This document shows, one piece after another, positions 33,201-42,173 of a DNA stretch of 51,059 nucleotides. The stretch is taken from positions 343,954 through 395,012 of the forward strand of contig ONZQ02000016.1 of assembly GCA_900312665.1 (NCBI GenBank), written 5' to 3'. Numbering within the stretch: the first letter of the stretch is position 1; each line of letters starts with the position of its first letter. The translations under genes were made by a program, and so were the position numbers. The notes beneath the pieces were generated by a model. The model saw nothing but the letters and a program-made list of their open reading frames with translations, did no database searches and was not told where the DNA came from. This DNA comes from Cephalotrichum gorgonifer (Eukaryota; Ascomycota; Sordariomycetes; Microascales; Microascaceae).

Positions 33201-34609
33201 CGGCAGTTTGGCCCATGTACTCAGTTACATCCCAAGTCTGTGGCAGGAGTCTCTCCTCATTGCGGCCTGTGGCAGTACGCACAGCATGGCTTTGCCCGTT
33301 GATTTTCAAGTTGATGCATTCCGCGCCTGGTGCATTGCCGCCGCCAATGAGGAAGTTGATAAGCGGCCGGGTGATTGTGAACGGCGGCGAGGTGAGTGTG
33401 CCGGTAGTCGAGTCTCCCTCCAAGAAAGTATTCACGAGGCGAGTGCCAGTATATCCGGAGACGGCTTGCTGTCCGGAAAGAGTGCCCTGAGCCGGTGCAG
33501 CCCCGACTAATCCCCCCGTGGCGACCCAGCCGCGAGACTCAAAATCGGGAGTGCCTTCAAAATCTTGGAATGTAATATCCCCGGTTTCTCCTGTGGAAGA
33601 TGTACGGGTACTAGTACTGGTAGACGTCGACACGGATGTAGAGGTTGGAGACGGAGGCAGAGTGTTGGAATCCGCAACGAATGCCGTGCCATCAAAACTT
33701 CCGACGAAGTATTGCGTTCCTGAGCCAACAACGCCAGGTGGTCCGCCAGGGTTGAGTCCAATCTGCAGAACCCACTTGATCTCGGCTTTGTTTCCGTCGA
33801 GGGCAAGCGGGAAGATGCCAGGGCACTCCCAGACGCCCCCGACTGCGTTCATCGGGCCGAACTCACTGGCGTAGGTCCACTCCTTCAGGTTGGACGAGGT
33901 ATAGATCAGTATCTTGTGGAGTTGGGCTAGTGCGATGACTGAGATCCATTTCTGAGTTGGCTCGTGCCAGAATACAAATGGGTCCCGGAAGTCACGCCAC
34001 TGATCCGCGTAGGGTGCTGGCGGATCAAGGATGACGGGGTTGGCGGTATCGTATGTTGTCCAGGTTATGCCTTCGTCTAGGCTGTACGCAATGGATTGAG
34101 CCTGCTGTCCACCGCTTACTGACTTGCCGCTGGGTAGATCGCGTGATCCGGGATACTAAGAAGACATTAGAGGAAGGATCCATTCTGGGCTAGCAGTTCA
34201 TAGGACCCACGTAAGAGGTATACATTGCCACAAATGGGACAGTTCCGTTTGTACCAAAGCCACTCGTGTTGTCGGTATCGGCGATAGCAGAGCCAGAGAA
34301 GAACATCTCAGAGATGTTGTCCGGGTAGCCACGCGCAAGCAGGGCAACGGGTTGGTGCTTCCAGTGGGTCAGATCATCGCTAGTAGCATGGCCCCACGAC
34401 ATGGCTCCCCAGGTATTCCCCCCAGGGTTATACTGGTAGTAAAGATGATATACGCCATTGTGATATAGAAGACCGTTTGGATCATTCATCCAGTTTGTAG
34501 CTGGCGTAAAGTGATAACGAGGCCTGTAGAGCTCGTTGTAAGTTTGCGCTCCTGCTGCCCGGAAGAGGGACAGCCCGAAAAGTAGGGCAGAGGCAAAGGA
34601 GGGGGCCAT
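30253..34609 (-). CDS. secreted double GH32 fructanase: exo-inulinase-type plus endo-inulinase-type domains
   Basis: Two exons, complement(30253..34155, 34211..34609), encode 1433 residues; the 55-nt intron restores TSYYPGSRD. Residues 1-21 are a signal peptide. GH32 domain 1 has WMNDPNG (nucleophile D43), FRDP (D191) and WECPG (acid/base E243). At about 297 its propeller is interrupted by a Ser/Thr linker and two tandem, similar modules of about 145 residues (325-474 and 489-634, both with INFLIGGGNAPG and GWGHIL-DEI); the propeller resumes at 641 (NWMDWGPDYYAAA) and the C-terminal beta-sandwich ends near 875. A Ser/Thr-rich linker (875-940) leads to GH32 domain 2 (944-1433), with WMNEPNG (E961), RDP (D1094) and WEVPD (E1151), the pattern I know from Aspergillus endo-inulinase INU2. 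Expected job: combined endo- and exo-cleavage of inulin-type fructan outside the cell. Confidence 0.93.
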
Positions 34610-34712
34610 TATGACAAGATCGATGCATCCGGATTCCGGATAGAATGGCGACCGAGGAAGAGATGCTGGTCGTGAGTGCTAACAGATTCTTGTCTTCTCG
34701 GCGAAGCATACG

Positions 34713-34720
34713 CTTTTATA
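34713..34720 (-). promoter_or_regulatory. TATA box of the GH32 gene
   Basis: TATAAAAG on the minus strand, about 105 bases before the GH32 start codon; good match to the eukaryotic TATA consensus at a plausible distance. Confidence 0.55.
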
Positions 34721-34879
34721 CATTCTCCGGCTGTTCCTTTTTCATCCCCAGATTCATTTTTTGAGCGCCCAAGAGAATAACACGAAGCCCAAGACCCAAG
34801 CTCTCATCGACGCAATTTCCTTCTTCTCCTGCCGTAGTCTCGATCTACTCTGAATTTCTGCGAATGTTGCCGTTGGGTT

Positions 34880-34950
34880 GTGGAGGGGGTGGGGAAGACA
34901 TCGCGGAGCCTGCAAGACACTCCGCGTGCGGGGCCGTGCTCGGGCCCCAC
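34880..34950. promoter_or_regulatory. cluster of CreA-type SYGGRG sites
   Basis: Four matches to SYGGRG lie within 71 bases: GTGGAG 34880-34885, GTGGGG 34889-34894, GCGGGG 34928-34933 and, on the other strand, GTGGGG at 34945-34950. They are 270-340 bases upstream of the GH32 start. CreA/Mig1 carbon repression of inulinase genes is well known in fungi; binding here is inference and the motif is short. Confidence 0.35.
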
Positions 34951-36081
34951 ATGCTCCGTGCCTTGGTATTTTCGGTGTCGGGACCCACTTACACGGCACC
35001 ACCAGCATACTTTGATCGCTGGGCCATACAATGCTTCGAGGCTTGAGCAGGGTTGCTCTTCGAAGGCACCTACACACCGATTGGCGGAAGAAAACTTGAA
35101 GAATTCCCCCGCGTTCCCACCTTCCTCCCCCCGCCTTTCCGCTCTCTAGGGGGGTTACATTTAATACTAGGCTCACAGCCTCAGGTCCAAAAAGAAAGGG
35201 TTGGCCGATATACCTTGCGGGGGGAAGCTAGGACTCGAACGGCACGCACTACTGCAAGGAAGAGTTCCAGAACTGCAGCCCTTACTAGGGGCGACGGGAC
35301 TTGAGATACTCTGGAGGTAGACATTGGTGTGGATGCCCGATATGGCTAGAACCTGGAAGGTTAGGCTGCATCCGTAGTGGAGAGCATGGATGCAGGCCGA
35401 TGCGGAGATTCTAGAAGCTTGCATACCAGAACATTGAAATTTCGTCAGTAGTGGTGCTTGGTCGCTTACGAGGTTGCAGCACACCACGAGAATGGTACTA
35501 TGTAGAACGACGCCAGGACTTGTTTCTTCTGTCTCTTTCTTTTAAGTTTGGGTGTGCGCACGTCCACTCGCGGTTAATAGCTTATCCGCCGTAATATCAC
35601 GGGCGGATCATATCCTTGCCACACACATCAAGCCCCCGTCTCTCTCAGGAGCTGACAACCACCATCCAGCCCAAGGATCCATCCCTATATTTTGGATCTC
35701 AGACTCTAACAGATTAAGACCTGCCTTCATGCGGGCGGCGATGACTCCACATCAAGAATTATGGGTAAAGGTTGCAGCATCCGGTACCTGAATGTTCAAC
35801 AGTCTTCGGGTTCATCGATCAACGGTACCCATACGGCGGGGAAAACACTAGAAGAAAACTAGAAGGACGCTAGAAGGGTTCTTCGCCCTTCCAAGAGACC
35901 TAGGCAGAACGCCGCTGCAACCTCGGGGTCCTTCCCGAATCCGCGACGCTTGCTGGGATGATGATAGCGAGCCAATGCACTCCGCACTGCTACCTTTGCG
36001 GTGAAAACGCGGGGTGCATGAATTGCGTCAACCCTGCAACGCCAAGTCCCTGGTAAGCTGTACTGTTGGCTTTTGAAACCT

Positions 36082-36300
36082 AGCGGGCACCACCTCAGTT
36101 TCCGCGGAAATTGGTTGCTGAGAAAGTGACGCATCGCCACTCGAGTGTTGTCGTCCTCTTGGAATCCTGACACGTGCGGGCAGACCAGTGCAGGAACCCT
36201 CAATTCCCACGGAAATAAGGTTGCCGAGGAAATTACGCATCGCATCTTGGGTGTTGGAGTCCTCCCGGGGGCTGACTCGTGCGGGCTGGCTGGTGCGGGC
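36082..36300. repeat. imperfect tandem repeat, unit about 93-105 bp
   Basis: Two units and the start of a third. Unit starts GCGGGC at about 36083, 36176 and 36281. Shared inside the units: CGCGGAAAT or CACGGAAAT, GTTGC, GACGCATCGC or TACGCATCGC, GTGTTG, GTCCTC, and CTGAC(A)CGTGCGGGC. The two full units differ at many positions. Confidence 0.6.
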
Positions 36301-36421
36301 GGCAGGTTCGGCACTTGCCCAGTTCGGGTTAGGTTGGGGTAACAAGGATATCAAATGCGGGGAAGATGCTCAGGAGATTGATAATGTAAACGGCGGTGGG
36401 CCTTGGAGGCTAGAACATCGC

Positions 36422-36753
36422 GTGGTTAGTAGAATGAAGTACAGTAAAAATGTAATGTTCCCGAGCGGAAGGGGTTGTAGGACGGGTGCTTATGACGGCC
36501 GATCCGGCCTTTTCTTTTGAGGATCCGGGCTAACTCCTATCCTCTCCTCTTACTTATTTAATGCAAGTGCGTAACAGTCCCTGGTTAGTGTTTTCCATTG
36601 ATGGCTAAAGGAATAGTACAGGCCCCAGGTCCTCGCAGTCAGTCCTCTCATGTTCAATGGCTTTGAATATATCCTATAGATAGAGAGGCTTCCTGACGGC
36701 GGAACTCGGCTCTATTGGATCACATGCAGGTGCCGTCCATGGACCAGCACACA
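36422..36753. repeat. dispersed repeat, copy 2
   Basis: Same orientation as copy 1 at 26291-26632, with which it shares GCCGATCCGG, TTTGAGGATCC, CTCTCCTCTTACTT and ATCACATGCAGGTG in the same order. It stops about 100 bases from the end of the amidohydrolase pseudogene. Confidence 0.7.
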
Positions 36754-36854
36754 AGTGACGATAAAGAACCGCTGCTTAGTTCTTACGGAGTTCAATATAG
36801 CTCATGTGAGGTGAACAACCAACACCGATGGCTCTTAAGTTTATTATCTCCCGG

Positions 36855-38473
36855 TCAATATCCTGTCCCGTCACCTCGTAGAACATCCACCTGCTCTAGC
36901 GTTACATAGCTGACACCCTCCCTGTATTCTCCTTCCAGTAGGGGTTCGCCGTCTGCCAGAAACTGTTCTTGGATGCGATTTGCGCTCTCCATGAAACGCT
37001 CCGTTGCATCATCTAGCTGCCTTGACGTGTTCGACCGGCTGACAAGCGTAAAATCCCGCTTACGGAACTGGCCGTCCACGAGAACATGCTCGACGTTGCC
37101 AGGGTGAGAGTGAAGGATGATGCAGCGACCGGATCGCGCCAGCCGATCAGATTCGTCGCCGTCCCGTCGAAGACAACAATATCCGCCGTCGCACCCACCT
37201 TCAAAACGCCGAGGTCCGGGCGTCTCAGGGCCTGCGCGCCGCTTCTAGTTGCTAGGAGGAACGCCTGGTTCACAGACATGGGGTTGTTTCTCGGAATCTG
37301 CCAGTCGTTCACTGCTCTGCTAAACAAGAGCCGCCGGACCGACTGTAGCTAGATTCGCGCTTGCGTCACAATGTCGGCGCTGTACGTGAAGTGTGCGTCG
37401 ACGGCTAACGCGGCCTGGTCCATTGCCTTATGAGCGTAAGGGTAATCATGGCCAAAGTGCATCTCGGACTCCGCTGAGATGGCAACATAATGGTTATGCT
37501 CTCTTAGCAGATTGAGATCATCCGGTGTAATGAAAGTACCGTGGGCGAAAATCACTGGGACGTCGGTGTCGAGAAGACCAAGGCCGTTAAGAAGGGTTGG
37601 GCTATTTGGAGCTTGCGTCAAGTTAGCAAGAAACCTCACCATGATGTGTGAATCTCGTTTACCTATCCAAGGGCCACCCAAATGATGGGTCGATAGGACC
37701 GAGATATTAAAGTCCCTAAGCCCGATGTTAGTGCTGGGATTCTCCACAAAGGATTCGAGGGTGGACTTGGATTACCGAATATTCCTGCGAATATCATCAA
37801 TGACATCTTGCTGAACGGTTGAAAACTCGTCGAAGGACAGTCTTAGCTTGACCGGAGTCGCATCCCAGTCGATGGTCTCCGCCCATGTGCGGAGGCTCTG
37901 CCACTGAAGATCCAGGGTATAGTTGTTGAGGGGCGTGTGCACTCCGAAAGACCAGTATGTCCTCGCACCGGCATCGATCGAGGCTCGCAGACTCGCATCG
38001 GCCGTGTCCTCGGTGAATGTGCCATGGGCATGGTCTACGATGGCGGTGACTCCCGCATTCAGAGATTCCCTGATGCCGAAGAGCTGGCCGTAGTAGACGT
38101 CGTCGGCCTGGAAGCGGTCGATGACATGCTGCACGAAAGGGCTCTTGGCTGCGCTGTAGCTCGCCAGGGTGATGTTCGACCCTATCGTTCTGTACGCTGT
38201 TTGCCACAAGTGCCGGTGGGTGTCGATGAAGCCGGGGGAGATTATTTTCCCGTTAGAGGGGATCACTTCCGTGTCCTCCGGTATGGGGGAGTCAAAACCG
38301 GAGGGAAAGATTGCGGTAATCTTTTTCCCTTCAACCAGGAGCGAGCTATTTCGGAGGACTTGCACCGACTGCGCATCCTCGTCAAAACTGATGACAGTCG
38401 CACCTTGGAAGAGGATATTCGCTGCTGCGCTAGCCGCGATGAATTGGTGTAGTAGTATAGAGCTGAAGATCAT
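36855..38473 (-). pseudogene. broken amidohydrolase (Atz/Trz- or cytosine-deaminase-like)
   Basis: Reading from the ATG at 38473, exons 37776..38473 and 37663..37715 and the exon from 37611 join through 60- and 51-nt introns with CTAAC branch sites. The product fits metal-dependent amidohydrolases: FIDTHRHLWQ (HxH metal site), VDHAHGTF, VLSTHHLGGPW, ISAESEMHFGHD and SADIVTQAR, then NPMSVNQAFLLATRSGAQALRRPDLGVL split by damage. A TAG at 37349-37351 interrupts TQARI-stop-LQSVRR where I recall Trp in relatives (TGG to TAG is one G-to-A change). Near 37115 the frame shifts before HVLVDGQFRKRDF, and homology then continues to a stop at 36855. Unless the assembly is wrong here, the enzyme is cut by about a third. 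Start may include a short hydrophobic leader. Confidence 0.75.
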
Positions 38474-39301
38474 CGTCACCGCGTTACCAGAGATATCACG
38501 AGTTTTTCGGGTTAGACTGCCGGAACATTCGTCTCAATTCCCGTCTTCTCTTGAGTGGATGAAAAAGGCAGCTACCACCTGGAACACTTTTATGTTCACG
38601 GCATGTGGCTCATCGCAACTCCTCTAAGCTTCTAATTCCCCTGCCCATGCCTCCCCAGAGTGGCCTAGGCCGAGTAGCTCCGTAGAGGTTTCCCCGCTTA
38701 TGTCAATGGTGTAGTTCCCCCGCTCTCCCGCCCCCACCGCCCAATCGAAATTCCGCCGCTCATGCCAGCTGGTACACATACCTTCATCAAAGCTTGATCC
38801 AGGCCCATTCCAACACAAGTAGGCGGTGACGATCACAGATATTTTTCAACAATCAATACAGAGAGAGGTGTCGCGAGCATTGGAATTCCGGCACGGCGTC
38901 CGACGGCGGACGAATTTTCGGAGCACTTGCATGATGCATCGGGGTCCACCGGCCCGCGCCGTGGATCCACTTGCTCCGCCACTGGTCCAATGGACCTATC
39001 ACCACCCGCTACTTTGCAGCTCAGACACGGAAGCGAGCGCTCATTGGCGCGGAGCTCGGACAGCATTCGGGATCCGTGGCCGCCCGCCCGCGGCAGCACC
39101 CACCCGTTGACAATAGCGCCATATACAATATTCTTACAGATGGAACCGAAGCAGGACACTTCACCGTGGACGAATTGAGCTGGACGGGGTTAGGAGGGTA
39201 CGATGCTTGCTACCTAGCCTATATGCGCCGGGCAAATTTAAAAATATCTCGCCGCTCTGTTTAGGGACAACAGCGGAGACAGCGGAGCCACGCGCTGAAT
39301 C
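38474..39301. other. intergenic, nothing recognised
   Basis: Spacer between two minus-strand genes. A minus-strand frame of 70 codons at 38624-38836 reads loosely like protein (WNGPGSSFDEG) but has no recognised family and no support. The 38860-39120 part is GC-rich without clear coding. Confidence 0.4.
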
Positions 39302-40073
39302 TTATTCGCTCTTATACAAAAAGCCCCCTTGAATCTTCAAGAACCTAAGCTTCATCCCAGTCTGAATGTTTTCCCCAAAACTTTGGCACTCCTTGAGCTC
39401 CTTGCTCGAAGCGTGGACAGTCATCAGATAATCCCGACTTTCATAGACGTGCAAGACAAACAGCTTGTCAGGGTTGTTGGTGTTCTTAGCCAATTGCCAG
39501 AGCAGTGCGCCTGGTTCATCATTCTGGGTCTTTTCGAACACAGCTCTCCAGTAGGGTAGAATGGTCTCGGCTCCTCCCGGCTTGTATTCGAGCTCTGTGA
39601 AGACCAGCAAGGGGTCCGGATGTGTGCTCACTTCGGATCTGGCGAACTCGAACCCTTCCAGCTGGTCCAGAGCGCTTACTTCAGGCGCATTGGCGAGAGT
39701 CCCTGACTGCGTCCACTCAAGCAGCTTCTGCACGTAAGGTTGCCCCATATGATGGGTGAGCGCGGCCTGGTCGGCGTATCTTGACATTTTTTTTCAGCTC
39801 GAGCTGCCTTCATTTCGGGAGTTAGACTCACTGTTCGACGATGTATATATCACCGTCCGTCTCGTCCAGGCTTCTTCCGAAGGCATATTTCAATGTTCCG
39901 GGTTCATTTTTCAACGCACTCTCACTTCCTATTTCTAAGGAAGTTAGGAGCTATCTGCCGTCAGCGCCTGATCGTTCGGGGAGCTCTCTCCTAAGTCTCT
40001 CTTAACGAACCTCATTTCGTGCTTTCTCATTCTTAGGCGTGAAGCGGGCAGTAATGACAACTTGGGAAGACAT
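39302..40073 (-). CDS. double ABM-domain (dimeric alpha-beta barrel) protein, putative monooxygenase
   Basis: Three exons, complement(39302..39779, 39832..39934, 40007..40073), give 215 residues. The first exon (MSSQVVITARFTPKNEKARNEV) and the second (ALKNEPGTLKYAFGRS, DIYIVEQ) join to YADQAALTHHMGQPYV and complete one antibiotic-biosynthesis-monooxygenase (ABM) domain; a second ABM-like domain follows at about 110-210 (LLVFTELEYKPGG, LFVLHVYESRDYL). Introns are 52 and 72 nt; the first exon/second exon junction could shift by 6 nt. ABM proteins oxidise quinols and polyketide-like aromatic rings without cofactor, or bind small ligands; no catalytic assignment is possible here. The gene is divergent from the flavin-reductase-like gene, and the two share a 486-base promoter. 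Confidence 0.72.
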
Positions 40074-40559
40074 TCTGATGCTGCGAAGTTTTGCGCGTCT
40101 TGGATGTATAATATGGCGTGCACTTCACTCCCTCTCGAAGTGTTTGCACACGGTAGACGGGCTGAATCGTCCGTAAGATCTGGGGAAGGGAGGGCTCAGC
40201 TTTAACGAATTTCCGTGGGAGGCGAAATAAACAGGGAGCACTTCTACTGCCGTGGACGGTGCTAGCGGCGGGCATATTCAGCGGCGTAATTTGTGGTGGG
40301 CGGGGAGGTTCTGGCGGCGTAATAATAATGCTACACGCAACGGGCGGATGGGTATTCCACCGCCCCCCTTATATCCGGGTCAAACCAAAGCTGGAAAGCT
40401 TAGAATCCGGAAACTAGCTCACCGTGAATATCGGAAATTCACATCCGTCTCCCCCTCCCCCCTTTCTCCTCTCGCTTCTCCTCCCTCTTCTGGGGTTTTC
40501 TCTCACACCCTCTCTCTGCGTGGGTGCTTTTGTTCGCTTGCTACATCCCATCCCATAAC
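40074..40559. promoter_or_regulatory. shared divergent promoter with CGG-containing elements
   Basis: Lies between the ABM gene (minus) and the flavin-reductase-like gene (plus). It contains CGGGCATATTC at 40269-40279, GCGGCGTAAT at 40281-40290 and GGCGGCGTAATAAT at 40313-40326; very similar elements recur in the next divergent promoter (43628-44261). The part from 40440 is a CT-rich leader of the plus-strand gene. Confidence 0.5.
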
Positions 40560-41568
40560 ATGGCGCAGGACCGCAAGGAGGCAGAAGCCGCGGCCAAGCG
40601 CGCGCTACGCCATCCCAACTTCAAGGAACTCGAAGGCTCTCGTCCCTCCTGGGATTCCGGCTCGGCAGACTTCCATTACACTCAGACGCCGAATCCAAAC
40701 TGGAAATTCGGGGACGGAGTCAACCACACGCACGCTCAAGCGTCCATCACGGCGGCTACGGCGAAGCACTTACCCATCGACCCTTATACGGCTGAGCGAT
40801 CCATCATCGACAACTACAAATTACTCGCCAGCGCTATAGTACCGCGACCAATCGCCTTCATCTCCACACGCTCCCACGATGGCAACAGTCGGAATCTAGC
40901 CCCGATGAGCTTCTTCCAGCTAGTCAACGTCGACCCTCCAATCTTTGCCGTCGCGGTCACGAGCCCTCTCTCCGACGCCAAGGATACCTTGCGCAACTTG
41001 CTCGAGACCCGCGAGTGTGTCATAAACATTGTCAGTGAGGGTTTTGTCGAGGCTGCCAACGCCACGAGCATCAACGCCCCGTACGGCGTCTCCGAATGGG
41101 ACATCAGTGGGCTGACTGCTGTCTATGATTGCCGGACGGTCAGATGCCCGCGCGTCAAGGAATCCGTCTTCAGCATCGAGGCCAAACTGGAGAGCGTCCG
41201 TGAATTCACCAGCCGACTCAATCCCGGCACCAAGTCGGGCTCGCTGGAACTTGTGGAAGCGTCGTTCTTCTGGGCCAGAGAGGATGCTATCAACGACGAC
41301 GGAAACCTGTTGGACATCTCCGTACGTTAGAACCCCCGGGGAGATGGTTTTTTTCGCGCGAGCTAACTATTCGAAATAGGTGCTGCGTCCGATAAGCAGG
41401 CTGGGTGGCATTTCCTTTGGTCGGACTGGCCAGGCTATAGAGCTGCTTCGGCCAGACTTTGACGGTGATTTGGGGGGGATGGAGGGGTACCAGAAACTGA
41501 AGGAGACAAAGAGTCATGGGAAAGGTCAGGAGGTTCCGTCGGCCTCGGCTTCTAAGGTCTCGCCCTGA
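40560..41568 (+). CDS. flavin reductase-like (FMN-binding split-barrel) protein
   Basis: Two exons (40560..41321, 41380..41568) encode 316 residues. The start ATG follows a CT-rich leader; the 58-nt intron has GTACGT, a CTAAC branch site and AAATAG, phase 0. The core has the flavin-reductase split-barrel pattern: YKLLASAIVPRPIAFISTRS, NLAPMSFFQLVNVDPPIFAV, DTLRNLLETRECVINIVSE and the ANATSINAPYGVSEWD stretch near the dimer and flavin site. Such proteins bind FMN and supply reduced flavin to a partner monooxygenase or act as oxidoreductases; the exact reaction is unknown. A 95-residue N-terminal extension and a Ser/Lys-rich tail lie outside the domain. Its divergent ABM neighbour and the nearby ring-cleavage-type dioxygenase hint at aromatic metabolism. 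Confidence 0.85.
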
Positions 41569-42173
41569 ATCCGTTCGCCCCTCCTCTACCAAACCCCCAA
41601 TGGACCGAGAGCGGCGGGAAGTTAGACTTACATCTGATTGAGGTCGCAAGACATAGCCTGTAACCAAAGAGTTATTATAGTCAATATGTTTCTCGCTGAC
41701 ACGACAACTCTCTCCTGTCCTCGTCGCGGGTATATAAACTACGCTAACCCCCCAGCATAGTGGAAGGGCAATAATGGGCATTTCCATCTTACATCTACCT
41801 GTTTCCAGTGTTCTTTCCTTCATGAGAGACTATTTAATAGGTAACAATATTTCGGAACAGTCTACTAAGCTTGGTATATCTTATACGTACAGCGCAGCAT
41901 CCCACATTAGAGGGAGACGGCCGGCCTTCAGAATTTCGAAGGAGCTTCCCTAAGTACAGAAGTCCTAGATGGTCCACCACGCTATGGATGAACGTGTTAG
42001 AACTATGTGCACGGCCTATCCAACAAGTATGAACCGCCATGCTGGAGAGAAAAGGCGGGCTGCGAAGGAAATGATGAGAGGCCGATTTAATCAAAGTTCA
42101 TCTTCAAAATGAATTTCTCCACTGTACTAGGGCCTGAGCTATGTCACGTACGCTACAAATGAGAGGAAGCTAG
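41569..42173. other. convergent 3' spacer
   Basis: Between the 3' ends of the flavin-reductase-like and dioxygenase-like genes. AT-rich, no gene recognised. Confidence 0.45.

Larger units (their letters stand above)
34610..36854. other. GH32 promoter, tandem repeats and second copy of dispersed repeat
   Basis: No intact gene. The first 350 bases are the promoter of the GH32 gene. From 35160 the sequence is degenerate, with a triple CTAGAAG near 35848-35875, an imperfect tandem repeat at 36082-36300 and the dispersed repeat at 36422-36753. Confidence 0.5.

Noticed and set aside
34620..34950. InuR/AmyR-type CGG-N8-CGG sites in the GH32 promoter
   Set aside because: The nearest pairs have spacings of 4 or 9, not 8; not reported as sites.
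35215..35300. tRNA-like sequence with GTTCGAGTCC on the minus strand
   Set aside because: Bases around the T-loop do not pair to form a T-stem, and no acceptor stem could be built.
37716..37775. In-frame TAA in the amidohydrolase as an inactivating stop
   Set aside because: It lies in a 60-nt intron with GTAATC donor, CTAAC branch site and TTAG acceptor that splices to the expected protein.
38624..38836. 70-codon minus-strand frame
   Set aside because: Short, no recognised family, no leader or splice evidence; left as intergenic.
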